DNA from: Bacteroidales bacterium
Lineage (GTDB): Bacteria > Bacteroidota > Bacteroidia > Bacteroidales > B18-G4
Reading direction: 5' to 3'
NCBI GenBank assembly: GCA_030618905.1
Contig: JAUXCL010000146.1
Location: forward strand, 1-6,312
DNA: 6,312 bases
Below are positions 1 to 5,715 of this stretch, one piece after another. The notes beneath the pieces are model-generated. The model saw only the letters and a program-made list of their open reading frames with translations. It searched no databases and was not told the DNA's origin. Positions within the stretch are counted from its first letter, which is position 1, and each line of letters starts with the position of its first letter. Position numbers and translations under genes: made by a program.

Positions 1-107
1 GTGTCTTTGGTTACTCCATAGGTGAAACGGAGCCACGGATGCCGATTTATGAGTATCCTGATTATACTTTTCAAATTACTGATGAGTATTCCAATCTTGT
101 AGTTTAA
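1..107 (+). CDS. C-terminal end of an unidentified protein (partial)
   Basis: An open frame enters from the left edge (first full codon at base 3) and ends with TAA at 105-107, giving 34 residues that begin VFGYSIGETEPRMPIYEYPD and end in NLVV. The composition is ordinary for a soluble protein, with many aromatic and acidic residues. No stop interrupts it. I do not recognise the family and assign no function. It converges on the minus-strand thioesterase gene, with only 19 bp between the two stop codons, and that gap holds a small perfect hairpin. The tight convergent spacing supports this being a real gene end, but the fragment is too short to be certain. Confidence 0.5.
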   Translation, partial: VFGYSIGETEPRMPIYEYPDYTFQITDEYSNLVV

Positions 108-111
108 CAGC

Positions 112-126
112 ATAGCAATTTGCTAT
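112..126 (+). terminator. Small hairpin between convergent gene ends, possible weak terminator
   Basis: The arms ATAGCA (112-117) and TGCTAT (121-126) are perfectly complementary around a 3-base loop. On the plus strand the hairpin is followed by T-rich sequence (TTATTCTTC) and comes 4 bases after the stop of the left-edge gene. The stem is only 6 bp and AT-rich, so any termination would be weak. It may be coincidental. Confidence 0.3.
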
Positions 127-606
127 TTATTCTTCAAAGAATGAATCAAAATCCGGATAGTAGAGCTGGTTTTTGGCGTAGCGTTCGGGAAAGACAAAAT
201 ATTGGACTATACCTTCGGTGCATAAAGTGCCTTCTGCATCAAATACCTTAACATCGATATCGGCAAGGCGTTTTCTGAATTCAGCCAGGGATGCCTGTAG
301 TTTGATATTGCCCTTATTGGTATAAACAGGTTTAAGGTACCTGACTTCAAGTTTGGCAGTGACACCGGCGGTTTTCATTTTGGCAAAGATATACCAGGAA
401 GCAATTTCGTCCATTAATGTTGACAGGATTCCACCATGAAGCACATTCTGGTACCCCTCAAAACATTCCTGGGGTTCCCAATCGCTCATGATAAACTCAG
501 CTTCCTCGTAAAAATTCATCTGGAGCCCGATCTGGTTACCAGGACTGCAACCAAAGCAGTTATAACCATCAAGATCTTTAAAAGGGTTTAGTACTTTTCG
601 CGACAT
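127..606 (-). CDS. PaaI-family hotdog-fold acyl-CoA thioesterase
   Basis: A protein of 159 residues with the single hotdog domain of the PaaI/YbgC-like thioesterase superfamily, whose members hydrolyse acyl-CoA or aryl-CoA thioesters in the cytoplasm. The visible signature is NVLHGG at residues 54-59 followed by LMDE at 64-67. In the family the HGG segment and the following acidic residue (D66 or E67) build the active site. The N-terminal segment CFGCSPGNQIGL (17-28) is typical of the PaaI subgroup with a CFGC-x-P-x-N motif. Its ATG lies 8 bp after the stop of the upstream repeat-protein gene. A purine-rich stretch GGAGAAG sits inside the end of that gene, about 13-19 bases before the ATG, so the two are probably cotranscribed. 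The substrate cannot be read from the sequence. The C-terminal tail after about residue 140 is rich in aromatic and acidic residues and lies outside the core fold. Confidence 0.88.
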   Translation of the reverse strand: MSRKVLNPFKDLDGYNCFGCSPGNQIGLQMNFYEEAEFIMSDWEPQECFEGYQNVLHGGILSTLMDEIASWYIFAKMKTAGVTAKLEVRYLKPVYTNKGNIKLQASLAEFRKRLADIDVKVFDAEGTLCTEGIVQYFVFPERYAKNQLYYPDFDSFFEE

Positions 607-614
607 GAGTACGA

Positions 615-1382
615 TTATATTTCTTCTCCCACTTTGTATTTTGTTGTTTTTATGATCTCACCTTCCTCACTGTATTCAACCCATTTCCCCTCTTTTTTCC
701 CCTCCTTATAAAAACCCCTGAGTTTCACTTTGCCATTTTCATGATATTCAATGTAATCACCGACAGACTCATTGTCTTTATAATACTGAACTGTAGAAAG
801 GCTGTCATTCTCATAGAACGTCTTCTGAATTCCTGCAAACACACCATTTTCATAATTGAATTCAGCGATTTTCTTACCTTTCATATTATACCATTTGGTA
901 ATGCCGTCGCGCACATTATCCTTATAGAATGATTTCTCCTGCAAGCTGCCATTCTCATAATAGATCTGGCATAATCCATTTTTGGCCCCCATGTTGTACA
1001 TGATCTTTTTGGATGGATTCCCGCCAAACTTATAGTTAACGGCCATTCCATGCAGTTCACCTTCTTTATAATACTTTTCGGCGGTAAGGTATCCGCGCTT
1101 ATCGATTTGGATGAACATGCCATCGAGCATACCGTTTTTATAGGTTTGAATCTTAGCCAGGAAACCCTTGGTGTGATATGTCTTCCAAATACCATCTTTA
1201 ACACCATCAACATAATATCCTTTAAGCGCCAGGCTTTTGTAGCTTTCTTCCCAATACCCCTGCTTCAGGCTATCTGCATCAGTAATATTGATCTTATCAC
1301 CATTGTCGCTGATGGTGTAACTTTGGGCAGAGCTGTAATAAGCTGCTGCAATGATTAGTGTGAACAGGAATATTTTTTTCAT
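615..1382 (-). CDS. Exported YwqK/MORN-like repeat protein
   Basis: A protein of 255 residues. It starts with a clear signal peptide: two lysines, a hydrophobic core at about 4-16, and a likely cleavage after SSA at 19. The mature part is almost wholly built of repeats of the form Y-x-x-[G/N]-x3-G. The tyrosine recurs at 57, 81, 105, 129, 153, 177, 201, 225 and 249, an exact 24-residue period. The second glycine recurs at 64, 88, 112, 136, 160, 184, 208 and 232. This is the architecture of the toxin-antitoxin system YwqK-family antitoxin group (COG2849), related to MORN repeats. In Bacteroidota such proteins are usually exported and of unknown role. No toxin-like gene is adjacent, so the antitoxin label should not be taken as function here. 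It has its own promoter and lies 8 bp upstream of the thioesterase gene, probably forming a two-gene unit. Confidence 0.85.
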   Translation of the reverse strand: MKKIFLFTLIIAAAYYSSAQSYTISDNGDKINITDADSLKQGYWEESYKSLALKGYYVDGVKDGIWKTYHTKGFLAKIQTYKNGMLDGMFIQIDKRGYLTAEKYYKEGELHGMAVNYKFGGNPSKKIMYNMGAKNGLCQIYYENGSLQEKSFYKDNVRDGITKWYNMKGKKIAEFNYENGVFAGIQKTFYENDSLSTVQYYKDNESVGDYIEYHENGKVKLRGFYKEGKKEGKWVEYSEEGEIIKTTKYKVGEEI

Positions 1383-1423
1383 TTTTTACAAAGGTTTGAT
1401 TTAGCACTCAATTCATCTGGAAA

Positions 1424-1455
1424 CAAATTTATAAAGTATCCGGCAATAATTCAAT
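1424..1455 (-). promoter_or_regulatory. Bacteroidota-type promoter for the repeat protein and thioesterase genes
   Basis: On the minus strand TAAATTTG (1431 down to 1424) matches the Bacteroidota -7 consensus TAnnTTTG at every defined base. ATTG (1455-1452) lies exactly 20 bp upstream, close to the TTTG -33 element and at the usual spacing. The predicted start of transcription would be near 1419, leaving a leader of roughly 36 bases before the ATG at 1382. The site lies between the rimO stop and the repeat-protein start, so this unit can be expressed separately from rimO. No intrinsic terminator is visible after rimO. Confidence 0.65.
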
Positions 1456-1463
1456 GCCTTTTT

Positions 1464-2756
1464 TTATTTAACGATGATTCCGCTCAGATCATATGCGCTT
1501 GCACCAGAAATTTTGACTTGCCTGAAGGTGCCTGGCATCACGTCATCAGCATGTGTAATCAGGACTTCATTATCCACTTCGGGGGAATCAAATTCGCTGC
1601 GTCCCACCAGGAAATCCCCTTCTCTCCTATCGATGAGCACTTTTATAGTTTGGCCAATTTTAGACTGGTTTAATGACAATGAAATGCTTTCCTGAAGATC
1701 CATTATTTCCTGCATCCTTGACTGCTTTATTTCTTCAGGGATACTATCATTTAATCGATAAGCATGGGTGTCTTCTTCATGAGAATATGTAAACACCCCG
1801 AGACGCTCAAATTTCACCGATTTCACAAATGCTTTAAGCTCTTCAAAATCTTCATTTGTTTCAGCCGGATATCCAACCATTAATGAAGTTCGCAGCGCGA
1901 TACCGGGAACCTTTTGCCTGATCGTATCAATTAGCTGATAGGTTTGTTTTTGATCAATACCCCTGCGCATGGATTTAAGGACAGGGTCTGAGATGTGCTG
2001 AAAAGGAATATCAAGATAATTGCAAATATTATCCCTGGAATTCATGATGTCGGGTAATGCCATGGGAAATTTGGCGGGATAAGCGTAGTGCAAGCGGAGC
2101 CAATCGAGTCCGGGTATGCCTGATAAGGCTTCTACAAGTTCCGGTAAACGGCTGGATCCACCCTGTTCCATGCCATAATAGGTCAGGTCCTGGGAGATGA
2201 GGATAATCTCTTTTGTTCCTTCATCCACAAGCTTTTCTGCTTCCCTGATGATCTCTTCAGGTGGCCTGGAAATATGTTTGCCACGAATCAGTGGAATCGC
2301 ACAGAAGGAACATTGCCGGTTACAGCCTTCGGCAATTTTAAGAAAGGCATAATGGCCGGTTGTCAGGTCCCGGTTGGCATGCAGCAATGGGTAATACTGA
2401 TTTCCCAGTTCCAATATGATCTGTTCAAGGTCATTTACGCCATAAAATGCATCCACTTCCGGGATCTCTTTGACCAGGTCATTTTTATATCGTTCTGAAA
2501 GACAGCCCATGACAAAGAGTTTTTTGAGCCTGCCATTTTTCTTTTCACGGGCAAATTGCAATATTGTGTCAACGGATTCCTGTTTGGCATCAAAAATAAA
2601 ACCACAGGTATTGATAATGGCAATATCAGCAGCCTCATTCTGATCATGCATCACTTCAATATTATTGGCTTTTAGTTGTCCCATAAGCAGCTCGGAATCA
2701 ACCAGGTTTTTGGAGCACCCGAGTGTAATGATATTGATTTTTGATTTTTTGATAAT
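1464..2756 (-). CDS. rimO: Ribosomal protein uS12 methylthiotransferase RimO, non-canonical start
   Basis: A radical-SAM enzyme that adds a methylthio group to the conserved aspartate of ribosomal protein uS12. The start is placed at an ATT codon at 2756-2754, 8 bp after the ftsY stop, giving 430 residues, the usual family length. The first in-frame ATG (2684) would delete the conserved segment ITLGCSKNLVDSELL and with it C14, one of three cysteines (C14, C51, C85) that hold the auxiliary iron-sulfur cluster. No ATG, GTG or TTG lies in frame between the preceding in-frame stop (2792-2790) and that segment. Other landmarks are the radical-SAM motif C145-x3-C149-x2-C152 (EGCNRQCSFC), the family segment LDIPFQHISD near 248-257, and a C-terminal TRAM domain from about 365. 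Either a rare AUU/AUC start or a base error at the true ATG explains the gap. The identity is secure; the exact start is not. Confidence 0.93.
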   Translation of the reverse strand: MIKKSKINIITLGCSKNLVDSELLMGQLKANNIEVMHDQNEAADIAIINTCGFIFDAKQESVDTILQFAREKKNGRLKKLFVMGCLSERYKNDLVKEIPEVDAFYGVNDLEQIILELGNQYYPLLHANRDLTTGHYAFLKIAEGCNRQCSFCAIPLIRGKHISRPPEEIIREAEKLVDEGTKEIILISQDLTYYGMEQGGSSRLPELVEALSGIPGLDWLRLHYAYPAKFPMALPDIMNSRDNICNYLDIPFQHISDPVLKSMRRGIDQKQTYQLIDTIRQKVPGIALRTSLMVGYPAETNEDFEELKAFVKSVKFERLGVFTYSHEEDTHAYRLNDSIPEEIKQSRMQEIMDLQESISLSLNQSKIGQTIKVLIDRREGDFLVGRSEFDSPEVDNEVLITHADDVMPGTFRQVKISGASAYDLSGIIVK

Positions 2757-2764
2757 TTGAAATT

Positions 2765-3712
2765 TTAGCTGAACAAAGAATCGACAAATTCAGTCCGGTC
2801 GAAAAGCTGCAGGTCTTCCATCTTCTCACCGATCCCGATATATTTTACGGGTACCTTAAACTGCTCGGAAATGCCAATAACCACGCCACCTTTGGCGGTC
2901 CCATCGAGCTTAGTTAGCGCAAGTGCATTGACTTCAGTGGCAGCAGTGAACTGCCTGGCCTGTTCGATGGCATTTTGTCCGGTAGAGGCGTCCAGGATGA
3001 GCAGGATCTCATGTGGCGCATCAGGGATTATCTTTTGCATAACCTTCTTGATCTTACTCAATTCATTCATCAGGTTGACCTTATTGTGAAGCCGGCCTGC
3101 AGTATCGATGATCACCACATCTGCATTACGGTTTACGGCTGATTCAAGCGTGTCGAAGGCAACTGAAGCCGGATCGGCGCCCATGCCCTGGGCGACAATA
3201 GGAACATCTACCCTTTCTGACCATATCTGAAGTTGGTCGACAGCAGCTGCACGGAATGTATCTGCTGCGCCCAGAAGGACATGCTTACCAGCTTTTTTAA
3301 ACTTATAGGCTAATTTGGCGATGGTGGTGGTTTTGCCAACTCCATTTACTCCAACTACCATGATCACATATGGTTTTGGGCTATCGCTCAGGTTCCAGTC
3401 ACCCTGAGTTCCACCATTGTTCTCCTGGAGCAGCTCAGCAATCTCTTCTTTGAGTATCCTGTTCAGCTCTGAGGTTCCCATGTACTTGTCCCTGGCTACT
3501 CTTTCTTCTATCCTTTTGATGATCCTGACTGTAGTTTCAACGCCAACATCAGAGGTCACCAGTACCTCTTCCAGATTATCCAACACCTCATCATCAACCT
3601 TTGATTTTCCCACAATGGCTTTGGAAAGCTTAGAAAAAACACTTTTACGGGTTTTGTCCAGGCCTTCATCCAACTTTTCTTTCTTGTCTCTTGAAAATAT
3701 TGAAAATGCCAT
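2765..3712 (-). CDS. ftsY: Signal recognition particle receptor FtsY
   Basis: The SRP receptor GTPase, 315 residues. It docks ribosome-nascent chain-SRP complexes at the inner membrane and delivers membrane proteins to the translocon. The helical N domain spans about 15-95. The GTPase (NG) domain shows the P-loop GVNGVGKTT (121-129), DTFRAAA (151-157), DTAGR (203-207), TKLDG (267-271) and the closing GIGE (293-296), all intact. The N-terminal acidic A domain of enterobacterial FtsY is absent and only a short charged, amphipathic start remains, as is usual in this phylum. The ATG at 3712 is preceded within about 15 bp by the T-tract of a strong terminator, so the gene has little room for its own leader. 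The stop is 8 bp from the proposed rimO start, which suggests translational coupling. Confidence 0.97.
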   Translation of the reverse strand: MAFSIFSRDKKEKLDEGLDKTRKSVFSKLSKAIVGKSKVDDEVLDNLEEVLVTSDVGVETTVRIIKRIEERVARDKYMGTSELNRILKEEIAELLQENNGGTQGDWNLSDSPKPYVIMVVGVNGVGKTTTIAKLAYKFKKAGKHVLLGAADTFRAAAVDQLQIWSERVDVPIVAQGMGADPASVAFDTLESAVNRNADVVIIDTAGRLHNKVNLMNELSKIKKVMQKIIPDAPHEILLILDASTGQNAIEQARQFTAATEVNALALTKLDGTAKGGVVIGISEQFKVPVKYIGIGEKMEDLQLFDRTEFVDSLFS

Positions 3713-3723
3713 GCTCTTTCAGG

Positions 3724-3762
3724 AATAAAAAAAGCTTTTTCCCTTCGCAGGAAAAAGCTTTT
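3724..3762 (-). terminator. Strong intrinsic terminator between DUF4295 and ftsY
   Basis: The arms GGAAAAAGCTTTT (3750-3762) and AAAAGCTTTTTCC (3730-3742) form a perfect 13 bp stem around a 7-base loop. On the minus strand the second arm runs straight into further T residues (seven in a row, then ATT). This is a textbook rho-independent terminator for transcripts coming from rpmG and DUF4295. It ends about 12-15 bp before the ftsY ATG, so it separates the ribosomal-protein genes from ftsY-rimO or acts as a partial attenuator. Confidence 0.85.
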
Positions 3763-3786
3763 CATGCACATTGCGTTATTTGAATC

Positions 3787-3939
3787 TTATTTCTTTGCTA
3801 AAAAATCTTTTACCTGGTCGTTAGGAATAATATCCTCCTGGAAGGCATAGGCTCCGCTCTTGTCAGATTTTTTCATCCTGATGACCTTGGCAAAATCTTT
3901 TCCTTGTGTTTGTAGCGATGCAACAACTTTCTTAGCCAT
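3787..3939 (-). CDS. DUF4295 small basic protein, probable ribosome-associated protein
   Basis: A 50-residue protein beginning MAKKVVASLQTQGKDFAKVI and ending in FLAKK, with TAA at 3789-3787. It matches in size, sequence character and position the DUF4295 family, which I know only from Bacteroidota and which sits between rpmG and ftsY. It is lysine-rich with the conserved-looking centre RMKKSDKSGAYAFQE, which suits an RNA-binding role. From memory, the Flavobacterium ribosome structure revealed a phylum-specific 50S protein named bL38. This small gene next to rpmG is a candidate for it, but I am not sure of that match. The ATG lies 8 bp after the rpmG stop, so the two are surely cotranscribed. 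A strong terminator follows 25 bp after the stop codon. Confidence 0.88.
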   Translation of the reverse strand: MAKKVVASLQTQGKDFAKVIRMKKSDKSGAYAFQEDIIPNDQVKDFLAKK

Positions 3940-3947
3940 GATAAATA

Positions 3948-4136
3948 TTATTTAATTTCTTTATGAATGGTCATTTTTTTCAATATTGGATTGAACTTTT
4001 TCAGTTCCATCCTGTCAGGTGTGTTCTTTTTGTTCTTCGTAGTCACATACCTGGAAGTACCCGGCATACCGCTGTTCTTGTGTTCGGTGCATTCCAGGAT
4101 CACCTGTATCCGCTGATCTTTTTGTTTTCTAGCCAT
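3948..4136 (-). CDS. rpmG: 50S ribosomal protein bL33
   Basis: A 62-residue ribosomal protein of the large subunit, located near the exit (E) tRNA site. The sequence shows the family core VILECTEHKNSGMPGTSRY (12-30) and TTKNKKNTPDRMELKKFNP, ending in the typical VHKEIK-like tail (IHKEIK). Only one cysteine (C16) is present, so this is the zinc-free form. Its start is the ATG at 4136, about 25-30 bp after a -7 promoter box. It is followed 8 bp later by the DUF4295 gene. In many Bacteroidota rpmB (bL28) lies directly upstream; here the upstream 144 bp hold no gene. Confidence 0.97.
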   Translation of the reverse strand: MARKQKDQRIQVILECTEHKNSGMPGTSRYVTTKNKKNTPDRMELKKFNPILKKMTIHKEIK

Positions 4137-4165
4137 TATTCACTAAGCTTTAAAAATTCGGACTG

Positions 4166-4173
4166 CAAAAGTA
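4166..4173 (-). promoter_or_regulatory. -7 promoter box for rpmG and DUF4295
   Basis: On the minus strand TACTTTTG (4173 down to 4166) matches every defined base of TAnnTTTG. It is preceded by very AT-rich sequence (about 4174-4220) that could act as an upstream element, but no clear TTTG -33 element is found 19-21 bp upstream. The predicted transcript start near 4160 gives a leader of about 24 bases before the rpmG ATG. Confidence 0.6.
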
Positions 4174-4248
4174 TAATTTTTACTTGAAGAATCCTAAAAA
4201 AATATAAAAACTGTTAAATTGTTGTTTCGTTACCAGTGATCAGAAATG

Positions 4249-4276
4249 CTGTTCACTGTTCACTGTTCACTGTTCA
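4249..4276. repeat. Tandem repeat (CTGTTCA) x4
   Basis: Four perfect 7-bp units at 4249-4255, 4256-4262, 4263-4269 and 4270-4276. The array ends 5 bp before the stop codon (complement of 4281-4283) of the membrane-protein gene and lies about 75 bp upstream of the rpmG -7 box. It is bracketed by the inverted pair GTGATC (4236-4241) and GATCAC (4279-4284), which could fold the array into a loop; the right arm contains the stop codon. It is one of three arrays of this size class in the window. Confidence 0.9.
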
Positions 4277-4280
4277 CAGA

Positions 4281-4730
4281 TCACATTCTCTTAACCCAAT
4301 ACTCAAAGATCACGGCGATGGCGTCTACAACCATAATTATCACGAATCCAAGTTCGTTCCTGATCTTTACTTTACAAACCAGCCATCCGATAAAGGCAAG
4401 TACAGGAATGATCATGAACAGCCAGAGATTGCCGTGCCAGTGATTGATTGCAAACAACCAGTAGGTGAAGACAGATGCAGAGATCAGCAATAAAAAGATA
4501 CGTTGCCTGAGTACCAGGCCATCTTTGATCAAAGCATAAATTGCTGCGAGCAATACGAAGAGCATATATATATAAAACCCTAATGGCCTGTAAATAGATG
4601 AAAACAACACTGCGATCAGGACCCCTAAAAACAAACCGCTGCTTATCACGATCGGAAAGGTATCCTTATTCCTGATCGACCAGATGAGGCCAAAGAGCGC
4701 GCCGAGAGAAACAATAATTTCTTCTATCAT
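4281..4730 (-). CDS. Small multi-pass membrane protein of unknown function
   Basis: From the ATG at 4730 the protein has 149 residues; a TTG at 4745 would add five residues and is less likely. About six hydrophobic segments can be drawn, near 3-19, 25-45, 50-68, 77-95, 101-119 and 126-144. They are joined by short loops with a few basic residues (IRNKD, KDGLVLRQR, KVKIRN) and a tryptophan/histidine-rich loop (NHWHGNLW) at about 96-103. It is almost entirely membrane-embedded, with no extended soluble domain and no motif I can link to a transporter or enzyme family. It is transcribed away from the recombinase gene, from a shared 70 bp upstream region. The stop codon lies within an inverted repeat beside a tandem repeat. 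The hydrophobic pattern and codon-like composition support a real gene; function is unknown. Confidence 0.75.
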   Translation of the reverse strand: MIEEIIVSLGALFGLIWSIRNKDTFPIVISSGLFLGVLIAVLFSSIYRPLGFYIYMLFVLLAAIYALIKDGLVLRQRIFLLLISASVFTYWLFAINHWHGNLWLFMIIPVLAFIGWLVCKVKIRNELGFVIIMVVDAIAVIFEYWVKRM

Positions 4731-4753
4731 ATTTCGAATATACAAATTATTAT

Positions 4754-4785
4754 CTCAATCACTCAATCACCTAATCACTTAATCA
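4754..4785. repeat. Tandem repeat (CTYAATCA) x4
   Basis: Four 8-bp units: CTCAATCA (4754-4761), CTCAATCA (4762-4769), CCTAATCA (4770-4777) and CTTAATCA (4778-4785). The first two are identical and the last two differ at one or two bases. The array fills most of the gap between the divergent membrane-protein and recombinase genes and ends one base before the -7-like box of the recombinase. Changes in copy number would alter the sequence where a -33 element would be expected. Confidence 0.88.
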
Positions 4786-4786
4786 C

Positions 4787-4794
4787 TATTTTTG
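4787..4794 (+). promoter_or_regulatory. Possible -7 box for the recombinase gene
   Basis: TATTTTTG matches TAnnTTTG at every defined base and lies 6 bp before the GTG at 4801. A transcript from it would start at about 4798-4801, so the message would be leaderless or nearly so. No TTTG-like -33 element is visible upstream, because that space is occupied by the 8-bp tandem repeat. A single 8-bp match in AT-rich DNA can be chance. Confidence 0.35.
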
Positions 4795-4800
4795 AGCGAA

Positions 4801-5706
4801 GTGAAATGGCAATCCTATATCAATGGTTTTAAATCTTATCTGCAACTGGAGAAATCCTTGTCTGCAAACTCTGTAGAAGCCTATCTTCATGATATCCGGA
4901 AACTCACGGAATACCTCGAACTGAATGAATCTGACATCAAGCCGGAAGAGGTGCAAATCATAGATCTCAAGGCCTTTATCAAATGGATCAATGAGCTGGG
5001 CTTGAGTGCAAGATCACAGGCCAGGATAGTATCCGGTATTAAAACTTTTTATAAGTATTTATTGTTGGAGGACATTATCAAAAAGAACCCGGCAGAACTG
5101 CTTGAAGCCCCGAGAATTGGAAGGAAACTACCGGAGACCCTGAATATCCATGAGATTGAAAGACTTATCGAGGCTATTGATCTGGGCAAACCTGAAGGCG
5201 AACGCAACAAAGCTATGCTGGAAACCTTATATGGCTGTGGACTCCGGGTGAGCGAACTGTGCAATTTACAGATCTCGAATCTGTATTTCAGGGACGGCTT
5301 TATCAAAGTGACGGGAAAAGGAGATAAAGAAAGGCTTGTGCCCATTGGCGGTTCAGCCCAAAAATATATCAGGATTTATATTGACAACTACAGGAAGCAC
5401 CTGGAAGTTCAAAAAGAAGATCAGGATATTTTATTTCTGAACAGGCATGGAAAGAAAATCAGCCGGGTGATGGTTTACCTGATCATCAAAGACCTGGCTG
5501 AAAGGGCCGGGATACATAAGAAGATTGGTCCACATACCTTCCGGCACTCTTTTGCCACCCATCTTGTGGAAGGTGGAGCTGATCTCAGGGCCGTTCAGGA
5601 AATGCTTGGCCATGAATCCATTACCACGACAGAGATCTACACACATCTTGACAGGGGATATTTGCGGGATATCATCCTGAGATACCATCCCAGGGCTAAA
5701 AAGTGA
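4801..5706 (+). CDS. xerD: Tyrosine recombinase XerC/XerD
   Basis: A site-specific tyrosine recombinase of the type that resolves chromosome dimers at dif during division. From the GTG at 4801 it has 301 residues, the normal length. The N-terminal SAM-like core-binding domain (about 2-85) carries FKSYLQLEKSLSANSVEAY. The catalytic domain (about 105-298) has the complete set: R149 (LRVSEL), K173 (TGKGDKER), H245 and R248 (PHTFRH), H271 (LGHES) and the nucleophile Y280 (IYTH). A TTG at 4792 would add three residues. GTG is preferred because relatives commonly begin M-x-W and because a -7-like box overlaps the TTG. Only one Xer gene is in the window, so XerC versus XerD cannot be decided firmly; the overall sequence fits the protein usually named XerD in Bacteroidota. 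It converges on the next gene with 9 bp between stops. Confidence 0.93.
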   Translation: MKWQSYINGFKSYLQLEKSLSANSVEAYLHDIRKLTEYLELNESDIKPEEVQIIDLKAFIKWINELGLSARSQARIVSGIKTFYKYLLLEDIIKKNPAELLEAPRIGRKLPETLNIHEIERLIEAIDLGKPEGERNKAMLETLYGCGLRVSELCNLQISNLYFRDGFIKVTGKGDKERLVPIGGSAQKYIRIYIDNYRKHLEVQKEDQDILFLNRHGKKISRVMVYLIIKDLAERAGIHKKIGPHTFRHSFATHLVEGGADLRAVQEMLGHESITTTEIYTHLDRGYLRDIILRYHPRAKK

Positions 5707-5715
5707 ATATTGACA

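Noticed and set aside
881..1358. Long open frames on either strand within the repeat-protein gene
   Set aside because: They overlap a frame with signal peptide and exact 24-residue periodicity. Repeated DNA tends to keep other frames open, and the translations look random.
127..1382. YwqK-like protein plus neighbour as a toxin-antitoxin pair
   Set aside because: The partner gene is a PaaI-type thioesterase with a normal hotdog signature, not a YwqJ-like toxin. The repeat protein has a signal peptide, which does not suit a cytosolic antitoxin.
1441..1467. Hairpin GGCA...TGCC followed by a T-run as a terminator
   Set aside because: Only four base pairs match, and it points along the plus strand where no gene precedes it. 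It more likely reflects the spacer of the minus-strand promoter.
3417..3728. Plus-strand open frame of about 100 codons antisense to ftsY
   Set aside because: It is serine/leucine-rich as expected from the complement of acidic and lysine codons, and it overlaps the secure N-terminal part of FtsY.
4236..4493. Plus-strand open frame over the tandem repeat and the membrane-protein gene
   Set aside because: Its start is made of repeat units read as codons and the rest is antisense to a gene with a strong membrane pattern. The translation has no family-like features.
4801..5706. Recombinase as an integrase of a mobile element
   Set aside because: Length, N-terminal pattern and full catalytic set fit a housekeeping XerC/XerD protein. 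There is no tRNA gene, direct-repeat attachment site or cargo nearby.
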